Below are positions 17,183-26,568 of a stretch of DNA of 38,998 bases, piece after piece; the first letter of the stretch is position 1; every line of letters starts with the position of its first letter. Origin of the DNA: JANNFX01 sp031380225 (GTDB taxonomy: Bacteria; Pseudomonadota; Alphaproteobacteria; Rhizobiales; Hyphomicrobiaceae). The DNA is taken from assembly GCA_031380225.1 (NCBI GenBank), contig JANNFX010000177.1:1-38998 (forward strand). The letters are read 5' to 3'. The translations under genes and the position numbers were made by a program. The notes below the pieces were generated by a model. The model was not told where the DNA came from. It did not search any database and was given only the letters and a program-made list of their open reading frames with translations.

Positions 17183-17932
17183 ATGACACCTCAAACGCTG
17201 CGTTCCTATCACGTCTGGGATTTGCCGACACGGCTGTTTCATTGGATTAATGTCGTCTGCGTCACCGCCCTTGCCGGGATTGGAACAGCGATCTTATGGG
17301 ACAAGGCACTTGGCGTCAGCGACGCTGGAAAGATCCTGCTTAAAACCACTCATGTTTGGTTCGGCTACGTGTTTGCGGCCAATCTGTTGTTCCGCCTCGT
17401 GTGGGCCTTTGTTGGCAACAAGCACGCCAGATGGGGAGCAATTGTCCCCTTTTATTCAGGATATTGGAACAGTTTGAGGGACTATCTCGGTAAACTTATG
17501 CGTGGCCAACCGCAAAGCTACGCCGGTCATAATCCGGCGGCGCGTCTGATGGTGTTCGTATTGCTGTTGCTGCTCACTACGCAGGCGGCAACGGGCCTGA
17601 TGCTCGCTGGCACCGACATCTATTATCTTCCATTCGGAGGTTGGATTACAAATTGGATCGCGGCGCCCGGAACGGACCCAGCGTCGATCGTGCCGTACAA
17701 CATGACCGGCGTTGATCAAGTTTCTTGGGAAGCGATGCGGGCCTTCCGATCGCCGATCTTGACGACGCATTATTGGGTGTTCTTCGCGATCCTCGCGGCC
17801 ATCGCTCTCCACATCACCGGCGTGATCATCACTGAAATCCGCGAAGGCGGCGGTATCATTTCCGCCATGTTCACTGGCCGAAAGGTGTTCGACACCAAAC
17901 CTGACGATGCAGACGACGCCGACGTCCAGTAA
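17183..17932 (+). CDS. Membrane cytochrome b (b561/NiFe-hydrogenase b-type domain)
   Basis: A 249-residue integral membrane protein of the dihaem cytochrome b family. The N-terminal VWDLPTRLFHWINV is the signature of this group. Four helices are visible (about 17-38, 55-76, 120-142 and 196-217). Histidines placed to ligate two haems are His20, His57, His196 and His210. The start is the ATG at 17183; the reading frame continues upstream inside glpX but that part is not coding. Such proteins pass electrons between quinone and a soluble cytochrome c or dehydrogenase partner, but no partner gene is adjacent. The C-terminal tail (DTKPDDADDADVQ) is very acidic. It is convergent with mltG. Confidence 0.87.
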   Translation: MTPQTLRSYHVWDLPTRLFHWINVVCVTALAGIGTAILWDKALGVSDAGKILLKTTHVWFGYVFAANLLFRLVWAFVGNKHARWGAIVPFYSGYWNSLRDYLGKLMRGQPQSYAGHNPAARLMVFVLLLLLTTQAATGLMLAGTDIYYLPFGGWITNWIAAPGTDPASIVPYNMTGVDQVSWEAMRAFRSPILTTHYWVFFAILAAIALHITGVIITEIREGGGIISAMFTGRKVFDTKPDDADDADVQ

Positions 17933-18004
17933 ACGGCTCTAGGCTTCGCGTGACGTTATCCACCGGTCCCAGCATTCCGATTTTTTCAACAGACGCAGTC
18001 GGTG

Positions 18005-19417
18005 CTATTGCGTTTTCGGCTTGCGCATCGGTGGCGGAATGTTCGACGCTGATTTTGCCTGTTCGGCAGGCTTTGCGGCGGGTGCGCCGGTTGGCGGGTT
18101 TGGGATTGGAGCGGCGGCGGCTGGTGTAGATCCGGGCTTGATGCCATTGATCAGTGCAATCGCGGGGGCCGCGCCCGCAGCGGGTGCTGTTGCAGCGGCC
18201 GGAGGTGCCGCTGCTGCTGCAGACGCAGTTGGTGCCGCTGTGGCATCAGGCGCCGCATCCGCGTCCGCCGCCTGCTTCTTGCGCATATCCTTCTCGACCT
18301 TGCGCCATTCGGCGGCGGCTTGATTGTGCTCTTTCAAGGTATCTGAGAACGTGTGGCCACCTGTGCCGTCGGCGACGAAATAGAGATCCGTCGTTTTTGC
18401 TGGATTGAGCACCGCTTCAATCGCGGCTTTGCCAGGATTACAGATTGGCGTCGGTGGCAGGCCGTTGATCTTGTACGTATTGTGCAGGTTCTTGGCGTCA
18501 ATTTCTGACTGCAGGATTGGTTTGCCCCACTGCACGGCGCCACCATAAAGGCCGTACAAAATCGTCGGGTCCGACTGCAGCCGCATGTTCTTTCGCAAGC
18601 GGTTGATAAACACGCCGGCGATTTTCTCGCGTTCTTCGGCGCGGCCGGTTTCCTTCTCGACGATTGACGCCAGCACCACCGCTTCCTCAGGTGTCGCAAT
18701 CGGCAGATCAGGTTGGCGCTTATCCCACGCTGCCTGTAGAATTTGTTTCATCTTGGCTTGCATGGTGGCGACGACGTCTGATCGCGTCATGCCCTTCGAT
18801 GCGGCATAGGTTTCGGGAAGTAGCGAGCCTTCGGCAGGTACAGCTTCAATGTCACCGTCAAGGGTTGCATCGGCCTTGAGGCGTTCCGTGATCTGTTGCG
18901 ACGTCAAGCCTTCGGGCACAGTGACCTTGTATTGCACGGACTTGCCATCGGCGATGACGGCCAGCACATCGCGCATGCTCATCGCTGGCTTGAATACGTA
19001 TTCGCCGTGTTTTAACGCGCCGACTTTGGCGCCAACCATGCTGCGCGCTTTGTAGTTGGTGACGAACGCCCATTGGCTGGCAATCACATTCTCGGACGCC
19101 AAGCGGTCGGCAATCGCAATGACGCCGTCGCCCTTTGGAATTGCGACTGATTTCTGCTCAGTCAATGGGCCGGGCCGGTCAAAGTGGCTACTCAACAGCG
19201 CGCCCATGCCCGCGGCGGCGAGCAGCAGGACTAGTCCAAAGGTCATCAAGCCGCTGATCGCCCGCACAAGGCCCGATATCTTCTTGCGCTCTTTGCGGAC
19301 CTTGATGCCTTTCGGCCGCTGAGGCGCGCGTCCGGGCTCCAACGCTTCCGCCGGGCTCCGCGGGCGTTGTTCACCGCGGGCTGAAACAGTCGGTTGACGT
19401 TGAAGGTCGTTGGCCAT
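18005..19417 (-). CDS. mltG: Endolytic murein transglycosylase MltG
   Basis: Cleaves nascent glycan strands in the periplasm and is thought to release them from the synthesising complex. About 470 residues from the ATG at 19417, which has GGAGA four bases upstream; an ATG at 19432 is possible. There is a basic cytoplasmic N-terminus, one membrane helix (about 53-76), a LysM-like part with IPKGDGVIAIADRL, and the YceG catalytic core. The core contains SIVEKETGRAEEREKIAGVFINRLR, with probable catalytic Glu254. After about residue 385 there is a roughly 85-residue Ala/Pro-rich tail ending in a basic stretch, longer than in E. coli MltG. The gene follows fabF, the usual alphaproteobacterial order, after a 169-bp gap. 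Confidence 0.95.
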   Translation of the reverse strand: MANDLQRQPTVSARGEQRPRSPAEALEPGRAPQRPKGIKVRKERKKISGLVRAISGLMTFGLVLLLAAAGMGALLSSHFDRPGPLTEQKSVAIPKGDGVIAIADRLASENVIASQWAFVTNYKARSMVGAKVGALKHGEYVFKPAMSMRDVLAVIADGKSVQYKVTVPEGLTSQQITERLKADATLDGDIEAVPAEGSLLPETYAASKGMTRSDVVATMQAKMKQILQAAWDKRQPDLPIATPEEAVVLASIVEKETGRAEEREKIAGVFINRLRKNMRLQSDPTILYGLYGGAVQWGKPILQSEIDAKNLHNTYKINGLPPTPICNPGKAAIEAVLNPAKTTDLYFVADGTGGHTFSDTLKEHNQAAAEWRKVEKDMRKKQAADADAAPDATAAPTASAAAAAPPAAATAPAAGAAPAIALINGIKPGSTPAAAAPIPNPPTGAPAAKPAEQAKSASNIPPPMRKPKTQ

Positions 19418-19586
19418 GCTGTCTCCGGGCATTTCCAGTCACGGACGCCTTAATCTCACGATCGGCGCTCAGTCTCGCATCCCACAAGCCACTTGCACCG
19501 GTTTACAAAGGCAGAAGGTTAAGATGACAATATGGCAGCCCGCAAACGGCCAGGCGGCCCCATTTATTTCGTGCTGGACCAGATCC

Positions 19587-20849
19587 TTACGCAACGCGAC
19601 GCATGATGAGCGACGCATTGGTGCCGCCAAACCCAAACGAATTCGACAACACCGTATCGACTGGCTTGGCTTTGGCCGTATGCGCGACGAGGTCAATCGG
19701 CGTCGCGACCGAAGGATTGTCGAGGTTCAACGTCGGCGGCAGCATGTTGTCCCGCATGGCAAGGACCGAGAATACGGCTTCTACCGCACCAGCTGCGCCC
19801 AACAGATGGCCGATCGCCGATTTGGTCGACGACATCGAGAGCTTACCGGCTGCATTTCCGAACAGCCGCTCAACCGCCGCGAGTTCGATCTCATCGCCCA
19901 TTGGCGTCGAGGTGCCGTGCGCGTTGACGTAATCAATTTCGGAAGGCTCGATCTTCGCACTCTTGAGTGCTGCCTTCATACAGCGATAAGCGCCGTCGCC
20001 TGATTCTGACGGCGCGGTGATGTGATAGGCATCGCCGGACATGCCATAGCCGATGATCTCGGCATAAATTCTGGCGCCGCGCGCTTTGGCGTGTTCCAGT
20101 TCTTCGAGCACCACCACACCAGCACCCTCACCCATGACGAAACCATCGCGGTCGCGGTCATAGGGCCGCGAAGCTTTGGCCGGATTGTCATTGAAGCCAG
20201 TCGACAAAGCGCGGCAGGCTGCGAAGCCTGCGAGGGCAATACGGCAGATTGGGCTTTCAGCGCCGCCCGCGACCATCACATCGGCGTCGCCAAGTGCCAC
20301 TAAACGCGCCGCATCGCCGATGGCGTGTGTGCCGGTTGCGCATGCGGTGACGACCGCGTGGTTCGGGCCCTTCAATTGATGTTTGATTGAAACATAACCG
20401 GCCACGAGATTGATCAAGCGGCCTGGAATGAAGAACGGCGACACGCGCCGCGGTCCTTTTTCCTTAAGCAGGAGCGCCGTCTCAGCAATGCCGGTCAAAC
20501 CGCCAATGCCGGAGCCAATCAACACGCCCGTGCGTTCTTGTTCGTCGCTGGTCTTTGGCGCCCAGCCGGCATCTTTTAAGGCTTGATCGGCTGCAGCGAC
20601 GCCGAAGATAATGAAATCGTCGACCTTGCGCTGTTCCTTCGGCTCCATCCAATCATCGGCACTGAATTTGCCGTCTGCTAACGAACCGCGCGGCACGTAG
20701 TTGGCAATCTGACAGGTGATGTCGGCAACTTCGAAATTGTCGACGCGGCGCGCCCCGTTGTGTCCTGCAAGGAGATTAGCCCAGGTCGCTTCAACCCCGC
20801 AGCCAACCGGCGTGACCAACCCTAAACCCGTGATGACAACGCGGCGCAT
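19587..20849 (-). CDS. fabF: Beta-ketoacyl-ACP synthase II FabF
   Basis: Condenses acyl-ACP with malonyl-ACP during fatty-acid chain elongation. The 420-residue length is normal. The thiolase-fold active site is complete: Cys170 in TACATGTH, His311 in NAHGTSTPMGD and His348 in SAIGHLLGAAGA. The gene starts at the ATG at 20849, about 160 bp after acpP. A hairpin with a T-run lies in this gap, so fabF may be partly attenuated relative to acpP. Its position between acpP and mltG is a conserved cluster. Confidence 0.97.
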   Translation of the reverse strand: MRRVVITGLGLVTPVGCGVEATWANLLAGHNGARRVDNFEVADITCQIANYVPRGSLADGKFSADDWMEPKEQRKVDDFIIFGVAAADQALKDAGWAPKTSDEQERTGVLIGSGIGGLTGIAETALLLKEKGPRRVSPFFIPGRLINLVAGYVSIKHQLKGPNHAVVTACATGTHAIGDAARLVALGDADVMVAGGAESPICRIALAGFAACRALSTGFNDNPAKASRPYDRDRDGFVMGEGAGVVVLEELEHAKARGARIYAEIIGYGMSGDAYHITAPSESGDGAYRCMKAALKSAKIEPSEIDYVNAHGTSTPMGDEIELAAVERLFGNAAGKLSMSSTKSAIGHLLGAAGAVEAVFSVLAMRDNMLPPTLNLDNPSVATPIDLVAHTAKAKPVDTVLSNSFGFGGTNASLIMRRVA

Positions 20850-20866
20850 GTTCGACTAAGGCCCCC

Positions 20867-20889
20867 AAAAAATAACGGTCATGCCGTTA
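20867..20889 (-). terminator. Short intrinsic terminator or attenuator between acpP and fabF
   Basis: On the minus strand the stem TAACGG/CCGTTA (loop CATGA) is followed immediately by six T residues in ATTTTTT. The stem is only 6 bp, so partial read-through into fabF, 18 bp beyond, is expected. It would allow acpP to be made in excess of fabF. Confidence 0.5.
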
Positions 20890-21010
20890 CGCAGTCTCTC
20901 CAGCATCGATCGGATGCGGATACCGTATTCTCCGGCACCGGATACGGCTCGACCGCAAAGTACCCATCAAGGACTTCGCGGCCGAGTGATGTCCAGCGGT
21001 CGAACACTGA

Positions 21011-21253
21011 TTAAGCAGCGGTCGCGTTCTTTTCCAGAAACTTGACCGCGTCACCGACTGTCAAAATATGCTCAGCAGCGTCATCGGGAATTTCGCAGCC
21101 GAATTCTTCTTCGAATGCCATCACGAGTTCGACGGTATCCAAACTGTCGGCGCCCAGGTCGTCAATGAAGCTGGCGTTCTCCGCCACCTTCTCGGCATCA
21201 ACGCCGAGATGCTCCACGACAATTTTCTTCACGCGCTCTGCGACATCGCTCAT
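21011..21253 (-). CDS. acpP: Acyl carrier protein AcpP
   Basis: An 80-residue acidic carrier protein that holds growing acyl chains on a phosphopantetheine arm attached to Ser37 in GADSLDTVEL. The sequence is near the canonical AcpP throughout (FIDDLGADSLDTVELVMAFEEEFG). The ATG at 21253 has GAGGAA six bases upstream, so the in-frame TTG at 21259 is not the start. A long leader of more than 150 bp separates it from fabG, with its own candidate promoter, as expected for a very abundant protein. Confidence 0.98.
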   Translation of the reverse strand: MSDVAERVKKIVVEHLGVDAEKVAENASFIDDLGADSLDTVELVMAFEEEFGCEIPDDAAEHILTVGDAVKFLEKNATAA

Positions 21254-21390
21254 CGTCAATTCCTCGTTTGTTAGCCGTCTGTTTGTGTTGCGACTGCCGC
21301 GATGAAACCAAGTTGCCTTGGCTGCCTGCCTTCAGTCTGGATAGGTGTCCGTCAGAGCCCTAAAGCCGCTTACGCGATGATCGATAGGGC

Positions 21391-21415
21391 TTTTTGCCCC
21401 GGACTGCAGCAAAAA
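21391..21415 (-). promoter_or_regulatory. Perfect 7-bp inverted repeat in the acpP leader
   Basis: TTTTTGC (21391-21397) and GCAAAAA (21409-21415) are perfect inverted copies around an 11-bp spacer. They begin a few bases downstream of the likely acpP transcription start. A second pair, AGCCCTA/TAGGGCT (21356-21362 and 21385-21391), overlaps it. They could be a repressor site or alternative leader hairpins. Confidence 0.4.
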
Positions 21416-21424
21416 ATCGCCGCG

Positions 21425-21453
21425 AGTTAACACACTTCCGAAGCAATTGCCAA
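21425..21453 (-). promoter_or_regulatory. Candidate acpP promoter
   Basis: On the minus strand TTGGCA (21453-21448, five of six -35 positions) is followed after 17 bp by TTAACT (21430-21425, three of six -10 positions). The spacing is ideal but the -10 match is weak. Confidence 0.35.
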
Positions 21454-21525
21454 GTTGCCACCACACTGTGCGGCATTGCAGCATTTGTTCCGGCCACCCA
21501 AATAAAACTGTTTAATTCTGGCGCC

Positions 21526-22272
21526 TTACACCATCGCCATACCGCCGTTGATGTGCAGCGTCTGGCCGGTGATATAGCCGCCTTCGGCCGATGCCAAGTA
21601 GAGCGCCCCTGCGGCTATGTCGTCGACCGAGCCGAATCGCTGCGCCGGGATCATTTTTGAGATCTCTTCCTGCTGCTTTTCACTCAAAGCGTCCGTCATC
21701 GCTGTTTTGATGAAGCCCGGCGCGATGCAGTTCGCCGTGATGCCGCGGTTGGCGACTTCGCGGGCCAGGCTCTTGGTCATGCCGATCATACCGGCCTTTG
21801 ACGCCGCATAGTTGCCCTGCCCCGGATTTCCGAACACGCCCGACACCGACGCGATATTGATAATGCGGCCATATCCGCTCTTATTGCGCAGCATGGCGCG
21901 CGAGGCAGCGCGGCACAGCATGAATGTCGACGTTAAATTGACGGCGATGACATCATCCCACTGCTCGTCTTTCATGACCATGAACAGGTTGTCTTTGGTT
22001 AGCCCTGCATTGTTGACCAAGATATCGAGGCGCCCGCCGAGCGCTTTCGACGCTTCATCGATCAGCTTTTGGACCTGTGCACGATCAGCGAGATCGCAGG
22101 GTGTGACGACCGCGCGGTCACCGAGGCTGGCTTTCAAGGCGTCGAGCTTATCGACCTGACGGCCGGAAATCGCCACCGTCGCGCCGGCTTTGTGAAGTGC
22201 GCGGGCAATGGCCTCGCCAATCCCGCCCGTCGTCCCTGTCACCAGCGCCGTCTTGCCTGTCAGATCGAACAT
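21526..22272 (-). CDS. fabG: 3-oxoacyl-ACP reductase FabG
   Basis: Reduces 3-oxoacyl-ACP with NADPH in the fatty-acid elongation cycle. The 248-residue short-chain dehydrogenase starts at the ATG at 22272, preceded by AGAGGA; the open frame extends to 22437 but that part is not conserved. The motifs are TGTTGGIG (12-19) for NADPH, NNAG (87-90), and the catalytic Ser142, Tyr155 and Lys159 (YAASK). The C-terminal GYITGQTLHINGGMAMV is typical. The usual upstream neighbour fabD is absent; the divergent gene is citrate synthase. Confidence 0.97.
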   Translation of the reverse strand: MFDLTGKTALVTGTTGGIGEAIARALHKAGATVAISGRQVDKLDALKASLGDRAVVTPCDLADRAQVQKLIDEASKALGGRLDILVNNAGLTKDNLFMVMKDEQWDDVIAVNLTSTFMLCRAASRAMLRNKSGYGRIINIASVSGVFGNPGQGNYAASKAGMIGMTKSLAREVANRGITANCIAPGFIKTAMTDALSEKQQEEISKMIPAQRFGSVDDIAAGALYLASAEGGYITGQTLHINGGMAMV

Positions 22273-22707
22273 TGAAATCCTCTTGATCGATGGGGTATGC
22301 ATGCGAGAGTCGAGACCAGTGATCGGCCGTTGCGGCGTGGTTACCCCTGCCCTGGGGTTGGAGACAAGAGCAAAATCTGGATCGTGGCCATCGCCACGGA
22401 AGCTCAAAGCATCCGCCGGTTTCGTCAGTTGAACCACCCACTCCTCATGTTGCAGCGCTAGGACAGCGCAGGGTTAGGTCAAACGGCGAGGTTCGCCGCG
22501 TTCGCCAAATTTGCAATTTCGGCCGATCTTGTCCGGATGGACTATGTTCTGGGCGCCTAACAGGTGTATAGTGCGCCGCAACATAAGTGCTTAACCGAGC
22601 CGTCGTGTCAGGGCTTCGCGCCACCTTGGCGCCCCTTCTGCCGCCGCCTAAAACGTTGTTAAGACTAGATTATTGACTGAGCGTGCGGAAGCACGGAGGA
22701 CCTGCCG
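22273..22707. other. fabG/gltA divergent intergenic region
   Basis: 435 bp without a convincing gene. It must hold the promoters of fabG (minus) and gltA (plus), but I could not identify a clear -35/-10 pair for either. A small hairpin GGCGA-GGT-TCGCC lies at about 22488-22500. Confidence 0.4.
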
Positions 22708-24021
<1,314 letters not shown>

Positions 24022-24083
24022 TTTGGCGGCCGCGCGTTACTCCGGGGTTCGTGTCCCCGAAAACGCAATGCGTGTTGGTGGTG

Positions 24084-24120
24084 GTTGGGCGCGCGTCTTC
24101 ACGGCGCCCAACATCTTTTT
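24084..24120 (+). terminator. gltA intrinsic terminator
   Basis: A perfect 9-bp stem, GTTGGGCGC (24084-24092) with GCGCCCAAC (24104-24112), is followed by ATCTTTTT. It lies 62 bp after the gltA stop. A second stem, AAGCCGC/GCGGCTT, at 24121-24142 overlaps the end of the convergent gene but has no T-run on either side beyond this one. Confidence 0.8.
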
Positions 24121-24128
24121 AAGCCGCG

Positions 24129-26051
24129 TTATTCTGCGGCTTCGAGAAACTGGCCGGTCCGGTCGCGATGGTCGCCGCAGCAGCTTGGTGTTGGAGCCTC
24201 GGCCGGTGAAATCAAATCGCCTTCGGGTTCTACAATTTGGTCCGCGCTCTGGCAGCCGGGTGACAACCGCACACAGTTTCTGCCCTCCCGTTTCGCAACA
24301 TACAGCGCTTCGTCAGCCACCTTCAGAACTTCCGTTGGAGCGGAGCCCGATTGTGGGAAGGACGCAACGCCGATCGAGACTGTCACCTTTGGCAGTGTGC
24401 CTTCGGCATAACGGACGGCGAGTGCCTCGATTTTTGCGCGAATCTCTTCGGCACGCTTCGCGGCAATGGCGGGAGACGCTCCAGGTAAAAGGACTACGAA
24501 TTCTTCCCCGCCGAACCGGCACGGCACATCCTCGTCTCTAAAGCTCGTACGAAGGGCTTCGCCGACGCATCGCAAGACGCAATCTCCCGCGTCGTGTCCA
24601 TGATTGTCATTGAAGGTTTTAAAATGATCGACGTCGATCGAAAGCACGGTCACCGATTGTCCCGCCCGCGCCGCACGCTGGAATTCGCGACGGCACGTTT
24701 CAAGCATGTAACGCCGGTTGAACAGGCCTGTCAGAACATCTCTGATCGATTGATCACGGAGCTGCTCCCGGAGTTTAACGTTGGCGATGGCAAGGCTGAT
24801 GTGCTCGGCCGCTGCGAGGCCGAGACGCCGCTCTTCGCCGAACGTCGAATGCACACTCTCGATGCCGTGCGTGGCATCAGGAGTGAATTCCAAATGCAGA
24901 AGGCCGACGGTTTCCCCATGCGCGAGAATGGGGATGCAGCAATAGTCGGCTCCGGCGTCCGAGTGAACGTGCGAGCAATCGAATTCAATTTCGTTCTGCC
25001 CATGTGTATATGTCCGGCCTCGTCTCAGACCCCAACAGTCGTCGGGATGCATCGTTTCGATGCCTTGCTTGCCGTTCCACACCTTCACACATTCCAGAAT
25101 GTCGCGCGAATTGGCGTAAATGTAGAGGCTGCCAGTGCAGGTCGGCAGCATTCGCGATACGAACGTAGCGATCATTTGATAAAGTTCAACTTCGGATTTG
25201 GCCGACTGCAGCCACTCATTGAGGTCTGAAAGGATACGCGACTCGCGCGTGAGCTGATTGCGCGCGACGGCGTTCTTCCGGAACACTTCAACAGATCGCG
25301 CCATTTCGCCGAGTTCATCTTGGCGGCCAGCCTGGATGACCGTGAGTTGCGGCAGGACAGTGTCAACATTGCCATTTGCCAGCTTTTGCATAGCGCCAAT
25401 CATTGTTCCGAGTGGCGACAGCACATCATTGCGCATGACATAGACAGCCAACGCGCTGATCAAAAGTCCGAATAGCAGCCCCAATTGACTAAGCCGTTTT
25501 GCAAGTGAGGCAAATGCTTCGGCGTCCTTGGCATCAGTCTTGGCAAGCTCCTCTATCTTATCGCCGACGTCATCCATGGCAACTTCGAGCGCTGAAAACT
25601 GCTTTTCGAAGTCGGCCAACAAAGTTTCGGCTTTGCGGTCGTCTTCGAACACCATTTCGATGAGTTTCTCCGCCGCTGAAATATAGTTGTCGAGCGGCTG
25701 CTCAACGAGAGCAAGTGCCGACGTCACTTGAGCAGACAATGCCAGCCCTTTATTTGCTGATTCAAGTGCTCGGAAGGCAGCGGCGTGTTCGAGAGCTTCT
25801 GCCGCTATGGTACTCCGGCTGTCAGGCGACTTGGCAGCAGCATAAAAGGCCCGGTAGACGTCAGCTCTGATCGCGTCATGCATCATGTCGGCGACGGTAT
25901 GATTTCGCAATGCGACGGTCTCCGCATTCGATCGCATGATTACGTCGGCAAATGTTCCGCTTGATGAGATCGCGCCGAATGCCAGCATGACAATCGTAAC
26001 AACGATGGCAGCTGTGACCAGAAAAAGCTTTGACTTAAGCGTTAGGGCCAT
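24129..26051 (-). CDS. Membrane diguanylate cyclase (sensor-HAMP-GAF-GGDEF)
   Basis: 640 residues. Two membrane helices (about 8-30 and 186-206) bracket a helical periplasmic sensor of the chemoreceptor four-helix-bundle type. A HAMP linker follows (about 207-262), then a GAF domain (about 275-425) and a GGDEF domain (about 432-597). The active-site motif GGEEF (514-518) is intact. RDED (505-508) lies exactly five residues before it and fits the product-inhibition I-site. The protein should therefore make cyclic di-GMP from GTP. The GAF domain contains DDCWGLRRGR and CSHVH...YCCIP, with several cysteines and histidines. The roughly 40-residue C-terminal tail has an SCCGDH motif of unknown role. 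There is no EAL domain. It stands alone, convergent with gltA. Confidence 0.93.
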   Translation of the reverse strand: MALTLKSKLFLVTAAIVVTIVMLAFGAISSSGTFADVIMRSNAETVALRNHTVADMMHDAIRADVYRAFYAAAKSPDSRSTIAAEALEHAAAFRALESANKGLALSAQVTSALALVEQPLDNYISAAEKLIEMVFEDDRKAETLLADFEKQFSALEVAMDDVGDKIEELAKTDAKDAEAFASLAKRLSQLGLLFGLLISALAVYVMRNDVLSPLGTMIGAMQKLANGNVDTVLPQLTVIQAGRQDELGEMARSVEVFRKNAVARNQLTRESRILSDLNEWLQSAKSEVELYQMIATFVSRMLPTCTGSLYIYANSRDILECVKVWNGKQGIETMHPDDCWGLRRGRTYTHGQNEIEFDCSHVHSDAGADYCCIPILAHGETVGLLHLEFTPDATHGIESVHSTFGEERRLGLAAAEHISLAIANVKLREQLRDQSIRDVLTGLFNRRYMLETCRREFQRAARAGQSVTVLSIDVDHFKTFNDNHGHDAGDCVLRCVGEALRTSFRDEDVPCRFGGEEFVVLLPGASPAIAAKRAEEIRAKIEALAVRYAEGTLPKVTVSIGVASFPQSGSAPTEVLKVADEALYVAKREGRNCVRLSPGCQSADQIVEPEGDLISPAEAPTPSCCGDHRDRTGQFLEAAE

Positions 26052-26568
26052 TGCGGTGTCCTCAGCTGATTGAAAAAATTGAGCAATGTTTATCGGTCAA
26101 GTGCCAGCGCGCCTCTTGAAACCGCGATATAGTCGCTAATTGTTACACTATGTCAGTAAGTAAAGTCTTATCGCCATCTTCATGATTTGGTTACGTTTGC
26201 TATCTTTTGAAAGAATGAATAATTGATTTATTTGAGATCAGTGAAAGCTGAATGCTTGGCGATCACGAGCGCGACCATTGAATGGCCGCGCCAGCCACGC
26301 GAAATCCAATCCAAAATGTGTAGGGCGAACTAAGGGCCTTCATGCGCAGCTTGACGACGGTAACCCGCCCTACGACTGCGGCGCACGGCGTGCGAACACC
26401 AAAGCACCTTGGACTTGCAACCGCCGTCAAGTCCGCTCCGTCCAAGCACAGTCCACTCTCCCGCGAAACTTTACGGAGTGGCAAATACTTGCCCAAGTGT
26501 ACCCCTCTCGCGGATACACCTACGAGTACGCAGCTAAATCAAATGACGGTTAGAAGAGCTTCCCCAAC
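26052..26568. other. 517-bp gap upstream of the diguanylate cyclase gene
   Basis: No convincing gene. Bases about 26080-26260 are clearly more AT-rich than the surroundings and probably hold the promoter of the minus-strand cyclase gene. CTGACA followed by TATATC at about 19 bp is the best but weak candidate. The GC-richer half next to pyrG has short open frames on both strands without ribosome sites or recognisable similarity. Confidence 0.4.

Noticed and set aside
17933..18004. T-run (ATTTTTTC) between the cytochrome b and mltG genes as a terminator
   Set aside because: No stable stem of adequate length precedes it on the plus strand.
26263..26496. Minus-strand 77-codon ORF ending in a GFRVAG-like segment, reminiscent of the end of formylglycine-generating-enzyme domains
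   Set aside because: The similarity is a few residues only, there is no ribosome site and the rest does not fit the family; a decayed fragment cannot be shown.
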